From: Sulfuricaulis sp040901545
GTDB taxonomy: Bacteria; Pseudomonadota; Gammaproteobacteria; Acidiferrobacterales; Sulfurifustaceae
NCBI RefSeq assembly: GCF_040901545.1
Contig: NZ_JBBDYL010000038.1
Span: 55,290 to 119,289 of the forward strand
Direction of reading: 5' to 3'
Length of the DNA: 64,000 nt
Shown here one piece after another: positions 7,855-16,720 of the stretch (positions are counted from its first letter, which is position 1; each line of letters begins with the position of its first letter). A program made the position numbers and the translations under genes. A model generated the notes under the pieces. The model saw only the letters and a program-made list of their open reading frames with translations, ran no database searches and was not told the DNA's origin.

Positions 7855-8494
7855 AATCAGAATACCTCCAGATTTCTCTCAAACAAAAGGGGGCGATGCG
7901 GCCCCCTGTGTGATGCATCCCGGTAAGTCTCCCGGCATTCGCCACCCGCGCACCATTCCAGGCGGCTCCATTTGGCGCGGTAACCGGAAAAACATGCGCG
8001 CTTGTCCAAAAATCGCCGAGCGCTCCCCTTCGCCGAATTGGAAACAAATTGGCAAACACTGCAGCTTGAATCGAAAAAGATACGCCTCAAACTGCTCGGG
8101 TAATGAACGGAAGGAAAAAACAGCTAGGTGAAAAAGGCGGAAGGGGGATCGCCCAGACATTGGGCGGGGGCATGACACCGAATCGGTTACTCGATGGCGA
8201 ACGTGCCACCTCCCCGCCTCGCGGGCCGCTTCGATGACAGCATTGCTTGCAACCCTGTGTGGGCCAATCCTTTGAACCTCCAAGGAAGCAACTAGTGCTT
8301 GATTTTTAAGAACCCAGGGAGAAAAGTCAAGAAATATCGAAGCGGAACATTGGCTTAGAATCGATTGGCATCCCCAAGACAGAATAATGCAGGCGCAATG
8401 CGGATTTTCGGAATAAGGTAAATCTCGCTCCAACAGTCATCGGCCGAACTGAACTTGACCAGAACAATTTCGCCTTTGCCTGACTGAAGGAGAA
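7855..8494. other. 640-bp region without a clear gene
   Basis: Several open frames cross this stretch on both strands but all have Arg/Cys/Ser-rich, low-complexity translations and no ribosome binding site. The part next to 7854 should hold the ParA-like gene's promoter. One strong hairpin stands out at 8163-8218. I considered 6S RNA, tmRNA, RNase P RNA and SRP RNA and saw none of their conserved cores. Confidence 0.4.
8163..8218. other. Stable hairpin of unknown role
   Basis: GGCGGGG (8163-8169) can pair with CCCCGCC (8212-8218); inside, GGCAT can pair with GTGCC after a small bulge, and an inner CCGAATCGG can fold again. There is no T-run next to it, so it is not a standard intrinsic terminator on either strand. 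It may be part of a structured transcript in an otherwise empty region. Confidence 0.35.
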
Positions 8495-8632
8495 ATGAAG
8501 GATTCTTTTCTGATGAGCGCAGAATTATTCACCGGAATTTTCAAATCAGTCACGGTATGTCCTGTATGTGTCGCTCACGGCGGCAAGGAAAAGTTTTTGA
8601 AAGCAAAATGCAGCGTTGATGCCTCACGATGA
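8495..8632 (+). CDS. Possible small protein, 45 residues, with CPVC motif
   Basis: Short ATG frame preceded by a good ribosome binding site (AAGGAG ending 3 bases before the ATG). The product begins MKDSFLMSAELFTGIFKSVT, followed by Cys-Pro-Val-Cys and a basic Lys-rich tail. The single CxxC could bind metal or be redox-active but there is no second pair. It lies 113 bases upstream of the sugar ABC transporter operon in the same direction. The ribosome binding site is the main evidence; nothing is recognised by family. Confidence 0.35.
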   Translation: MKDSFLMSAELFTGIFKSVTVCPVCVAHGGKEKFLKAKCSVDASR

Positions 8633-8745
8633 CCGCCCTATACTCCACAGACATTGAATTTATTATGCCTCGACATCCACGCCGGAGAGTAGCCTAGCGC
8701 AATTAAGAATCATTTTTTAGACGTAACCATGAAATTTCTGGAAAT

Positions 8746-10017
8746 ATGATTTTCCCGTTTTGTCGAATCCTGTTGTTATGCTGCGCACTGCTGATAGCCT
8801 GTGACAGGCCAGCGCCGGTTTCGCCATCATCCGCCGTTAATGTAGTGTTCAAACACAGCAAGCTGTTTGGAGACTCGTCCGCGTTCGATCGGCTCATCTC
8901 AGAATTTGAACTTGGAAACCCCGGTATCCGTGTCGAACGACAAACTCTCCCCTCATCGAGCGATGCCCAGCATCAGTTTTATGCCATAAATTTCCAGGCC
9001 AGATCTTCGGCCTTCGATGTCCTGGCGGTGGATGTGATCTGGGTGGCAGAATTCGCCCGCTCTAAATGGTTGCGCGATCTTAGCCACTTGCTTCCGTCGG
9101 GTGAGTTTACGGCATTTTTCAGTGGACCGACTCGTGCGGTTACATACGAAGGGAAAATTTTTGCGATCCCCTGGTTCATCGACGCGGGGCTGCTGTATTA
9201 CCGCAAAGATTTGTTGCAGCAATACGGTTTCTCGCCGCCCGAGACTTGGGACCAATTGGTGCACATCGCCAGAACCATTGTCGGCAAGGAGACGAAATTA
9301 TACGGTTTTGTCTGGCAGGGGAAGCAATATGAGGGTCTGATCTGCAACGCTCTGGAGTATATCTGGAGCAACGGTGGCGATGTGCTGCATGAGAGGCGGG
9401 TCGTGCTGGATAGCGCCTCGAACCGCAAGGCACTCGAATTCATGCGTGACCTGGTTGTTAGCCATCGCGTAACACCGGATTTTGTAACCACCGATACCGA
9501 GGAAACTTCCCGGCGCGTCTTTGGCAGCGGTCGGGCCGTGTTTCTGCGAAATTGGCCGTATGCCTGGAATCTGTTTCAGCAAGAAGGCTCGATGGTGAAA
9601 AACAAAGTAGGTGTGGCGTTGCTGCCGCATTTTCCGGGTCATCGCTCCGTGTCCACGCTGGGAGGGTGGCAACTCGGCATCAACCGCAACTCGCTTCACC
9701 CCGAAGCCGCGGAGAAATTGGTGAAGTTCCTCACGTCACCGCGTGCGCAGCGCGCGCTCAGTCTAGCCTATGGCTTTCATCCAACACGAAAGTCGTTGTA
9801 CCGCGAGACCGAATTATTGCAGGCACAACCTTTGCTCGGTCAGCTGCACGATATTTTCGAACAAGCCCGGCCCCGGCCGGTGACGCCGTTCTACATCATG
9901 ATTTCACAGGTGCTGCAATCCGAATTCAGCGCCGTGATCGCCGGTGTCAAACCCGCAGACATGGCACTGCAATCGGCGCAAACCCGGGTGGAGAAAATTC
10001 TCGCGCATGGCGACTGA
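8746..10017 (+). CDS. ABC transporter sugar-binding lipoprotein (MalE/UgpB-type, family 1)
   Basis: Periplasmic solute-binding component that delivers a sugar or polyol to the permeases encoded next. The 423-residue product has a signal peptide with lipobox LIAC at residues 16-19 (Cys19 lipidated), so it is membrane-tethered. The mature part is a typical cluster-1 extracellular binding protein: FDRLISEFELGNPGIRVE near the start, FDVLAVDVIWVAEFARSKWL, FAIPWFIDAGLLYYRKDLL and, near the C-terminus, GGWQLGINRNSLHPEAAEKL. Length fits the family. First gene of a four-gene operon; the stop overlaps the next gene by 11 bases. Substrate cannot be read from sequence; trehalose/maltose-type sugars are the usual ligands. 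Confidence 0.92.
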   Translation: MIFPFCRILLLCCALLIACDRPAPVSPSSAVNVVFKHSKLFGDSSAFDRLISEFELGNPGIRVERQTLPSSSDAQHQFYAINFQARSSAFDVLAVDVIWVAEFARSKWLRDLSHLLPSGEFTAFFSGPTRAVTYEGKIFAIPWFIDAGLLYYRKDLLQQYGFSPPETWDQLVHIARTIVGKETKLYGFVWQGKQYEGLICNALEYIWSNGGDVLHERRVVLDSASNRKALEFMRDLVVSHRVTPDFVTTDTEETSRRVFGSGRAVFLRNWPYAWNLFQQEGSMVKNKVGVALLPHFPGHRSVSTLGGWQLGINRNSLHPEAAEKLVKFLTSPRAQRALSLAYGFHPTRKSLYRETELLQAQPLLGQLHDIFEQARPRPVTPFYIMISQVLQSEFSAVIAGVKPADMALQSAQTRVEKILAHGD

Positions 10018-10870
10018 CCGGAGAAACCGCGAGGAACGCGCGACGTTATTTCTGGCGCCGGCCGGAATCACGCTCTCAGCCGTGATGCTGTTCCCCGCGG
10101 TTTATATTCTCTGGCTCAGCCTGGAACGCCGCTCGCTGATTTTCGGTACCCCGCAATTCATCGGCTTCGACAACTACCTGCGCCTGGCACACGACCCGCA
10201 ATTCTGGAACGCGCTCGTCAACACCGTTTACTTTACTGTTGTGTCGGTTCAAGGCGAACTCGTCCTCGGACTCCTGATGGCGTTGTTACTGCGTCGCCCC
10301 TTCAGGGGTCGCGGCCTGCTATACGCCATCATCCTGATTCCCTGGGCCATACCCACCGTGGTTTCAGCGCGCATGTGGGAATGGCTGTACAACTCGGACT
10401 TCGGGGTTTTGAATTACCTGTTTCAGGCCCGCATTAACTGGCTGGGGAATCCCGTCTGGGCCATGCACGCGGCGATTGCCATGGATGTATGGAAATCCAC
10501 TCCGTTCGTGGCTTTGCTGCTGCTCGCCGGCCTGCAAAGCATCCCGCGTGAGCTTTACCACGCGGCGGCGGTGGATGGCGCCTCGCGTTGGACCATGTTT
10601 CGACGCATCACGTGGCCTGCCCTCCTGCCTTTGATTTTGGTGGTGCTGATCTTTCGCACCATTGATGCGTTCCGCGTGTTCGATTCCATTTATGTCCTCA
10701 CCGGCGGTGGTCCCGGAAGCAGCACCGAAACGGTGTCGATTTACGCCTACAAATTGCTGTTCCAAACACTGGAATTCGGCTACGGCTCGGCCGTGGCGGT
10801 CGCGATTTTAATGAGTGTTGCCTTGGCCACCGTCGTCTACGCATGGCTACTACGCAGGGTGTCGCCATGA
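10007..10870 (+). CDS. ABC transporter permease (MalF-type)
   Basis: Inner-membrane permease subunit of the sugar importer. I take the ATG at 10007-10009 (MATDRRNREERATLF), which overlaps the binding-protein gene by 11 bases and gives the usual 287 residues; the longer upstream frame is only the shadow of the previous gene. Six membrane spans are expected, the first at ITLSAVMLFPAVYILWLSL. The EAA loop that contacts the ATPase is ELYHAAAVDGASRWTMFRRI followed by TWPALLP. The start codon of the MalG-type partner overlaps its stop (ATGA), indicating translational coupling. Confidence 0.92.
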   Translation: MATDRRNREERATLFLAPAGITLSAVMLFPAVYILWLSLERRSLIFGTPQFIGFDNYLRLAHDPQFWNALVNTVYFTVVSVQGELVLGLLMALLLRRPFRGRGLLYAIILIPWAIPTVVSARMWEWLYNSDFGVLNYLFQARINWLGNPVWAMHAAIAMDVWKSTPFVALLLLAGLQSIPRELYHAAAVDGASRWTMFRRITWPALLPLILVVLIFRTIDAFRVFDSIYVLTGGGPGSSTETVSIYAYKLLFQTLEFGYGSAVAVAILMSVALATVVYAWLLRRVSP

Positions 10871-11679
10871 GATCGGCGGCGCGCGGACTCGCGCTGGTCC
10901 TTGTGGCGTTGTACTCCCTCGCTCCGTTTCTGTGGCAAATTGTCACTTCGCTCAAGCCGGCACACGAGCTCACGTCGCTGCCCCCACTGTTGCCGAGCCG
11001 AATCGAGTTTGCGAGCTATCTCGCCATTTTTAGCGATTCGCCGCTGTTGCGCGCCGTCGTCAACAGCCTGATCGTCGCAGGTGGAACCACGCTGTTAGCG
11101 CTCGTGATCGGAGCCCTGGCCGGTTTCGCACTCGCCCGTTTGAGAGTCCGGCGGCGCGCCGCAATCCTCGCCGGGGTACTGGTGGTGTCGATGTTTCCGC
11201 CGATCGCCACCGTGAGCCCGTTGTTTTTATTGCTCAACGCGCTCGGTCTGCACGATACCTTGCTGGCGCTTTTCCTGACTTACACCACCTTCTCGTTGCC
11301 CCTCGCTATCTGGCTCCTGACCAATTTTTTCCGTAGCATCCCGGAGGAGCTTTACATCGCATCGCTCGTGGACGGTTGCACGCCATTCCAGTCGTTTTAC
11401 CGCGTGATGCTGCCGCTCGATTCGCCGGGTCTGGCGGCGGCAGCGTTGCTCGTATTTATTTTCTCGTGGAACGAATTCTTGTATGCATTGAGTTTCACGG
11501 CCACCGCCGCGTCTCGCACCGTTCCGGTAGCCATCGCCTTGTTCCCCGGTTTGCACGAGGTTCCCTGGGGAGATATTGCCGCGGCTTCCGTGGTGGTCAC
11601 TCTGCCGCTGCTGGTCCTGGCCATGGTGTTTCATCGGCGCATCGTGGACGGACTCACAGCGGGTGCCGTTAAGGGCTAG
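10867..11679 (+). CDS. ABC transporter permease (MalG-type)
   Basis: Second membrane subunit of the sugar importer, 270 residues from the ATG at 10867, which overlaps the preceding stop codon. The first membrane span is LALVLVALYSLAPFLWQIV and the following periplasmic loop has the typical VTSLKPAHEL. The EAA loop is EELYIASLVDGCTPFQSFYR with VMLPLDSPGLAA, as in MalG. Together with the MalF-type subunit it should form the translocation pore. Three bases separate it from the ATPase gene. Confidence 0.92.
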   Translation: MRSAARGLALVLVALYSLAPFLWQIVTSLKPAHELTSLPPLLPSRIEFASYLAIFSDSPLLRAVVNSLIVAGGTTLLALVIGALAGFALARLRVRRRAAILAGVLVVSMFPPIATVSPLFLLLNALGLHDTLLALFLTYTTFSLPLAIWLLTNFFRSIPEELYIASLVDGCTPFQSFYRVMLPLDSPGLAAAALLVFIFSWNEFLYALSFTATAASRTVPVAIALFPGLHEVPWGDIAAASVVVTLPLLVLAMVFHRRIVDGLTAGAVKG

Positions 11680-11682
11680 ACG

Positions 11683-12732
11683 ATGGCGCAAATAAAATTG
11701 CAAGAGATGACTAAACGTTTCGGAGACACGGTTGTCCTGGACCGTATCGACCTGACGATCGATGACGGAGAATTCTTCACTTTTGTCGGACCAAGCGGCT
11801 GCGGCAAGTCGACGCTGCTCGGCCTGATTGCCGGCATCGACACGCCCAGCGTGGGGCGCCTCTACTTCGACGATAACTTGGTTAATGATCTGCCGCCGCG
11901 AGATCGCGACGTGGCGATGGTGTTCCAGAGTTACGCGCTGTATCCGCACATGAGCGTGCGCGACAATCTTGGCTTTCCGCTGGCCAATCGCGGAGTGCCT
12001 AAGGAAAAAATCGCCGCAGAGGTAAATACCTTGGCAGCTACCCTTGGGCTGCAGGAACTGTTGACACGCAAACCGAAGGAGTTCTCCGGAGGACAACGCC
12101 AACGTGTCGCGCTCGGCCGGGCGCTGATTCGTCATCCGCGGGTGTTTCTCATGGATGAACCGTTGTCCAATCTCGATGCGCAATTGCGCCTTGAGATGCG
12201 TGTAGAGCTGAAGCATCTGCATTCGGATTACCGCATCACCACCGTGTATGTGACACACGATCAAGAAGAAGCCATGACGCTATCCGACCGTATAGCGGTG
12301 CTCGATCGCGGGCGCTTACAGCAATGCGGGACCCCCGAGGATCTCTATCGCGCGCCCGCCAACCGCTTTGTCGCCGGGTTCATCGGCAGTCCACCGATGA
12401 ATATGTTTTCCGGCGATTTGCTGCAGGATGGCCCATTGCTGCCTTCCACTTTCGGCCGAATCGACCTCCGCCGTGTTATTGTCGGAATCCGTCCGGCCGA
12501 TATCACGGTGTATTCCCGCGAACAGGCGGGGGCGGTCCCGGCCGATATTGCGTTGCTCGAACCTACGGGCAGCGACCTGTGGATTGTCGGTGTGTGGAAG
12601 GGGCAGCGTATCCGGGGACGCGCCGGGGCCGGCACGCGTTTCACTGTTGGCGACAAGGCTTTCTTCGAGATTAACTTTGACCGCTTGCATGTTTTTGATG
12701 CCGCTAGCGGCGACCGTATCCCCCGGAGCTGA
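11683..12732 (+). CDS. ABC transporter ATPase (MalK/UgpC-type)
   Basis: Energy-coupling subunit of the sugar importer, 349 residues. Walker A is GPSGCGKST near residue 38, the Q-loop is VFQSYALYPHM, the signature is FSGGQRQR, Walker B is VFLMDEPLSNLD and the switch His is in VTHDQEEAM. The last 110 residues form the OB-fold regulatory domain of the MalK type, with VGIRPADI. Downstream is a convergent DsbA-like gene 45 bases away. In other bacteria one MalK-type ATPase may serve several importers; here the operon is self-contained. Confidence 0.93.
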   Translation: MAQIKLQEMTKRFGDTVVLDRIDLTIDDGEFFTFVGPSGCGKSTLLGLIAGIDTPSVGRLYFDDNLVNDLPPRDRDVAMVFQSYALYPHMSVRDNLGFPLANRGVPKEKIAAEVNTLAATLGLQELLTRKPKEFSGGQRQRVALGRALIRHPRVFLMDEPLSNLDAQLRLEMRVELKHLHSDYRITTVYVTHDQEEAMTLSDRIAVLDRGRLQQCGTPEDLYRAPANRFVAGFIGSPPMNMFSGDLLQDGPLLPSTFGRIDLRRVIVGIRPADITVYSREQAGAVPADIALLEPTGSDLWIVGVWKGQRIRGRAGAGTRFTVGDKAFFEINFDRLHVFDAASGDRIPRS

Positions 12733-12777
12733 TACAACGATCATCGCGTTCGACACACAACGGCCAATGGACGTCGC

Positions 12778-13410
12778 TTACTTCGTTTCAGCCAACCAGG
12801 CATCCATAACAGGCCGGAGTTCTTCGAACGGACGATAACCGCTGGTCAAAAGCTTGCCACTCTTTTCGTTTTGCAGAATAGCGGTCGGAAAGCCCCGGAC
12901 GCCCGCCTGCCGGGATATTTTAAAATGCGACTGCGTTTTTTTCCTTGCTGCTTCGGAATGAAAACGATCAAGAAATGAACCGGCATCGATACCACCTTCA
13001 GACGCCAGTGCGGCGAGCGTTTCCGCTTGCGTAATATCCTTCTGGTGCACGTAAAACGCTTCTTGCAATGATTTAAAATACGGGAAAATCTCCCGCGGAT
13101 TAAGTTCGCTTACAACGATGACCGCGCGGCTGGGAGGTTCCGTGTCATAGACAAATCCGTCGGGCATCGCGCCGTCGAACCGGAAGGGCTGGCCGGTAAC
13201 GCGATGCACATCATGCCAGTGATGCAGAATCTCTTCGCGAAATGACGCCGTGACCGGTTCGGTTGTGCCCGGTCGCAGCCCGCCCAGCATCAAAGCGATT
13301 TTCACGTGCTCCGAGTAGGCATCGTGGATCGCGCTGATCACAGGGGCGAAACCCCAGCACCAGGAACACATGGGGTCGGCGAAGTACCAAAGTATCCGCG
13401 GCGGTATCAT
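12778..13410 (-). CDS. DsbA-family thiol oxidoreductase (FrnE-like)
   Basis: Thioredoxin-fold protein of 210 residues with the redox motif CSWC at residues 15-18, placed after WYFADPMCSWCWGF as in the cytoplasmic DsbA-like/FrnE and 2-hydroxychromene-2-carboxylate isomerase group. The helical insertion is present (residues 60-150) and the cis-Pro loop is VRGFPTAIL near residue 175. No signal peptide is seen, so it acts in the cytoplasm. It could be a protein disulfide isomerase or a glutathione-dependent isomerase. Convergent with the sugar transporter operon and monocistronic. Confidence 0.88.
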   Translation of the reverse strand: MIPPRILWYFADPMCSWCWGFAPVISAIHDAYSEHVKIALMLGGLRPGTTEPVTASFREEILHHWHDVHRVTGQPFRFDGAMPDGFVYDTEPPSRAVIVVSELNPREIFPYFKSLQEAFYVHQKDITQAETLAALASEGGIDAGSFLDRFHSEAARKKTQSHFKISRQAGVRGFPTAILQNEKSGKLLTSGYRPFEELRPVMDAWLAETK

Positions 13411-13585
13411 CCGGATTGACGCCTCCTGCCTCTGAACGAAAGCAATGAATCATTCTGCATTGTCAGGAAACAATTGATATCGACCGCGGGACCGGCGAGG
13501 TGAGAATTTCAATTAACCGTGTTTATATCCGCCCCGAACACACGGTATTGGCAGTAATGTCCCGACGGCTTTTTTGACGGCGTTC

Positions 13586-16500
13586 CTATGCCAATTTTTT
13601 GGTGGCTTCGGAAATTTCTTTCGCCCTGGTCACCTCGGCGGCAAGGCTCCCTTCGAAACGCGCCAAGACTTCGTAGACACATGGGACGACGAACAACGTC
13701 AGCAGTGTCGAGACCAGTACGCCGCCGATCACCGCAATCGCCATCGGTGCGCGCAATTCGGCGCCGGGGCCAAGCGCGAGTGCGAGCGGCGTGGCGGCGG
13801 CGATGGTGGCGAATGAGGTCATCAGGATCGGACGCAGTCGGATCGGGCAGGCCTCGAGCAGGGCATCGCGCACGGACACGTTGCCGCGGGCGCGCACCTG
13901 GTTGGTAAAGTCAACCAGCAGGATCGAATTCTTCTTGACGATGCCCATCAGCAGGATTAGCCCGATGAAGCTGAAGATATTGATGGAGTGGCCGAAGGCG
14001 AGCAGCGTTAGCAGCGCCCCCGACATACTGAAAGGCAGCGCCATCAGCACCGTCACCGGATGGATGAAGCTGTTGAATTGTGAGGCCAGCACCATATAGG
14101 CCACGATCACGCCGAGGACCAGCACGAACCACAGACTCGCGAACGACTCCTGGAACGACTGCGAGCCGCCGACGAAGCGTACCTTGTAGTCCGGAGGCAG
14201 GACCTCGTGCGCGATTGCCTGCACCTTCGCGAGCGCCTCCTGCTGGGACTTACCGGACCTGACGTTGGCGAAAATCTTGATCGAACGCTCGCGGTCGTGG
14301 CGGTTGATTTGCGCCAGCGACTTGCCCTCCCGGACCTGCACCACTTCCGAGAGCCGTACCAGCTCGCCGCGGTTGTTGCGCACGTACAGCTGCTTGACCT
14401 GGTCGATGCGGTCCATGTCCTGGTCGCGCAGGCGCAGACGCACGTCGTAGCGATGTCCCTCGGAGGAGTACTGGCCGGCGACGATTCCGCCGATCATGGC
14501 GTTGACCGTCTGGGCGATCGCCTGGATGCTCACGCCGCGCTCGGCGGCGCGCGCGCGGTCCGGGATGATCCGAACCTCAGGCTTGCCGAGCAGGTAATCG
14601 CTGTCGGTATCGGTCACGAGTCCGGAGGCATTGAGCTTTTCGATGATGGTCTCCGAATACTCCACCAGCTTTTCCCAGTTGCGGCCCTGCACCGCCAGCT
14701 CCACCGGGAAGCCGCGCGAGGCAGTGAAGCCGCGTTGCGACAGGTCCTGGATCGACACCTTGAAGCCGAGTTCACGGAGCGCCTTGCGCGTCACATCCAT
14801 CAGCTCCTGCTGGCTCAATTCGTGGCCGGCCTGCGGGTCGATGCCACGTTGCCCTTTCGGCTTCATGCTGACGAACATGTTGGCGAGGTTGGATTGCCCG
14901 CCGCTGCCGAACCCGCCGATCGCCACGAAATAGCGTCGTATTTCCGGCCGCGAGGCGAAAAACTTCTCCGCCTCGCGGGTCTTGGTATCGGTGAATTCCA
15001 GCGAGGAATCTATTGGCGTCTGGGCGCGTACGATAAACGTACTCTGATCCTGCGCCGGCATGAATTCCTTGTTGATGGAGTTGTACGCGAAGAGCGTCAG
15101 CGTGAAAAAAGCGAGCGAACCGAGAATCACCGTCCACGGGTGGCGCAGCGCGGTTTCCAGCAGCTTGCGGTACAGCCACGCAAGCCCGCGGAAGGTCGCG
15201 TCGGCCGCGCGCCCGATGTGCGTGGTGCGGTTGCCGGCCTCGACGAACTGCGAGGCGCGCATCGGCGTCAGCGTCAGCGCCTCGAGCAGCGACAGCATGA
15301 CCGCGACGGTCATGGTGATGCCGAATTGGAAGAAGAACTTGCCGATCACACCGCTCATGAACGCGACCGGCAGGAAGATCGCAACCACCGCTAGTGTCGC
15401 CGCGAGCGCCGCGAAGGTGATCTGGCGCGAGCCTTTGAGAGCCGCCTCCACGCGGTTTTCACCTTTCTCTTGGTGACGCACGATATTCTCCAGCACCATG
15501 ATGGCGTCATCCACCACGATACCGATGGCGAGGCTCAGACCCAGCAGCGTGAAGGTGTTGAGCGTGAAACCGAAGAAATAGAGCACGATGAAAGTACCGA
15601 TGATCGAGGTTGGAATCGCCAGGATAATGTTGAACGTGGCGGTCCAACTGCCGAGGAACAACCAGCACACCAGCGATGTGACCAGCGCCGCCACCACGAG
15701 CATGAATTTGAATTCGTTCACCGAATCCTCGATGAATTGGGTGGTGTCGAAGTTCACGTCGATGGCCATTCCATCGGGCAGCTGCTTGGCGATCTCGGCC
15801 ATGCGCGCCTTGACCCCGTGCGTCACCGCCACCGCGTTCGAGCCACGTTGCTTGCGGATGCCGATGCCGACCGAGCGCTGGCTGTCGGTGCGCGAGATGC
15901 GGCGAATATCGTCCAGCCCGTCCTCGACCGTCGCCATCTGGTTCAGGGTCAGGCGTGTGTACACCGGCTCGCCACCGCGCCGGTTGATGACGATTCGACT
16001 GAATTCCGCTGGCGTGCGCGCCTCGCCGAGCGTGCGCACGTCGTACTCCTTCTGACCGGTGGTGATCTGACCGGCGGGCAGCTCGGCGTGCTCGCTCTGG
16101 ATCGCGTTCAGAACGTCGGTGACTGCCAGCTCGTAACGGGACAGCTTGTCTCCCGAGACCCACACGCGCAAATTGGGTTCGACATAGCCGCCGAAGGTGA
16201 TCTCGCCCACCCCCGACACCGACGAGAACCGGTCCTTGAGAGTGTCCTTGACATAGCGCATCAACTCGCGCAGTGAATGCCGGTCGCTGGTAAGCGACAT
16301 CCACATGATCGGCTGGTCTTCCGGGTTGGTCTTGCTGATGACCGGCGGGTCGATGTCGGGCGGCAGGAAGCGTTGCGCGGCCGCGACCTTGTTCTGGACT
16401 TCCTGCAGGGCGTCGCTGATGTTCCGGCCGAGGTCGAACTCGACGCTGATCGAGGCGGTGGCGTAGCGCGAAGTCGAAGAGACGCTGCGCACGCCCTCCA

Positions 16501-16720
16501 CCGTCATGACCGCATCCTCGATGATGTCAACGACGTTGGTCTCGATCACCTCTGGCGCAGCGCCGGAGTAGTCCACGCGGACAGACACGACCGGGAAGTC
16601 CACGTCGGGCAACTGGCTGATGCCCATGCGCGAGGCCGAAATAAGCCCAAACAGAATCAGCGCGGCCATCAGCATCCAGGCAAAAACCGGACGGCGAATG
16701 GCGATTTCGGGCAGGATCAC
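13586..16720 (-). CDS. RND efflux transporter, hydrophobe/amphiphile exporter type (AcrB/MdtB-like)
   Basis: Inner-membrane proton-driven pump of 1044 residues, the normal length. It has 12 expected membrane spans and two large periplasmic loops. The proton-relay Asp pair is Asp404-Asp405 in GIVVDDAIMVLENIVRH, and TM10-TM12 carry NSFIHPVTVLMALPFSMSGA and GIVKKNSILLVDF. The start is GTG at 16718-16720, overlapping the TolC-type gene's stop by 4 bases (GTGA), so the two are translationally coupled. The N-terminus is the classic outward MILPEIAIRRPVFAWML. Substrates are not evident. An adaptor (membrane fusion) gene is not adjacent. Confidence 0.93.
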   Translation of the reverse strand: MILPEIAIRRPVFAWMLMAALILFGLISASRMGISQLPDVDFPVVSVRVDYSGAAPEVIETNVVDIIEDAVMTVEGVRSVSSTSRYATASISVEFDLGRNISDALQEVQNKVAAAQRFLPPDIDPPVISKTNPEDQPIMWMSLTSDRHSLRELMRYVKDTLKDRFSSVSGVGEITFGGYVEPNLRVWVSGDKLSRYELAVTDVLNAIQSEHAELPAGQITTGQKEYDVRTLGEARTPAEFSRIVINRRGGEPVYTRLTLNQMATVEDGLDDIRRISRTDSQRSVGIGIRKQRGSNAVAVTHGVKARMAEIAKQLPDGMAIDVNFDTTQFIEDSVNEFKFMLVVAALVTSLVCWLFLGSWTATFNIILAIPTSIIGTFIVLYFFGFTLNTFTLLGLSLAIGIVVDDAIMVLENIVRHQEKGENRVEAALKGSRQITFAALAATLAVVAIFLPVAFMSGVIGKFFFQFGITMTVAVMLSLLEALTLTPMRASQFVEAGNRTTHIGRAADATFRGLAWLYRKLLETALRHPWTVILGSLAFFTLTLFAYNSINKEFMPAQDQSTFIVRAQTPIDSSLEFTDTKTREAEKFFASRPEIRRYFVAIGGFGSGGQSNLANMFVSMKPKGQRGIDPQAGHELSQQELMDVTRKALRELGFKVSIQDLSQRGFTASRGFPVELAVQGRNWEKLVEYSETIIEKLNASGLVTDTDSDYLLGKPEVRIIPDRARAAERGVSIQAIAQTVNAMIGGIVAGQYSSEGHRYDVRLRLRDQDMDRIDQVKQLYVRNNRGELVRLSEVVQVREGKSLAQINRHDRERSIKIFANVRSGKSQQEALAKVQAIAHEVLPPDYKVRFVGGSQSFQESFASLWFVLVLGVIVAYMVLASQFNSFIHPVTVLMALPFSMSGALLTLLAFGHSINIFSFIGLILLMGIVKKNSILLVDFTNQVRARGNVSVRDALLEACPIRLRPILMTSFATIAAATPLALALGPGAELRAPMAIAVIGGVLVSTLLTLFVVPCVYEVLARFEGSLAAEVTRAKEISEATKKLA

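Noticed and set aside
8163..8350. 6S RNA, tmRNA or other housekeeping RNA
   Set aside because: The hairpin and GC-rich stretch prompted the check, but I found none of the conserved cores (6S closing stem and bubble, tmRNA tag frame, RNase P GAGGAAAGUC-type block).
7879..8433. 184-residue reverse-strand frame upstream of the ParA-like gene
   Set aside because: Composition typical of non-coding translation and no start signal; it would also cover the ParA-like gene's promoter.
14207..16276. Long forward open frames (395 and 268 residues) opposite the RND pump gene
   Set aside because: They are the antisense of a clearly coding, GC-rich RND gene; their translations are His/Arg/Asp-rich and resemble no family.
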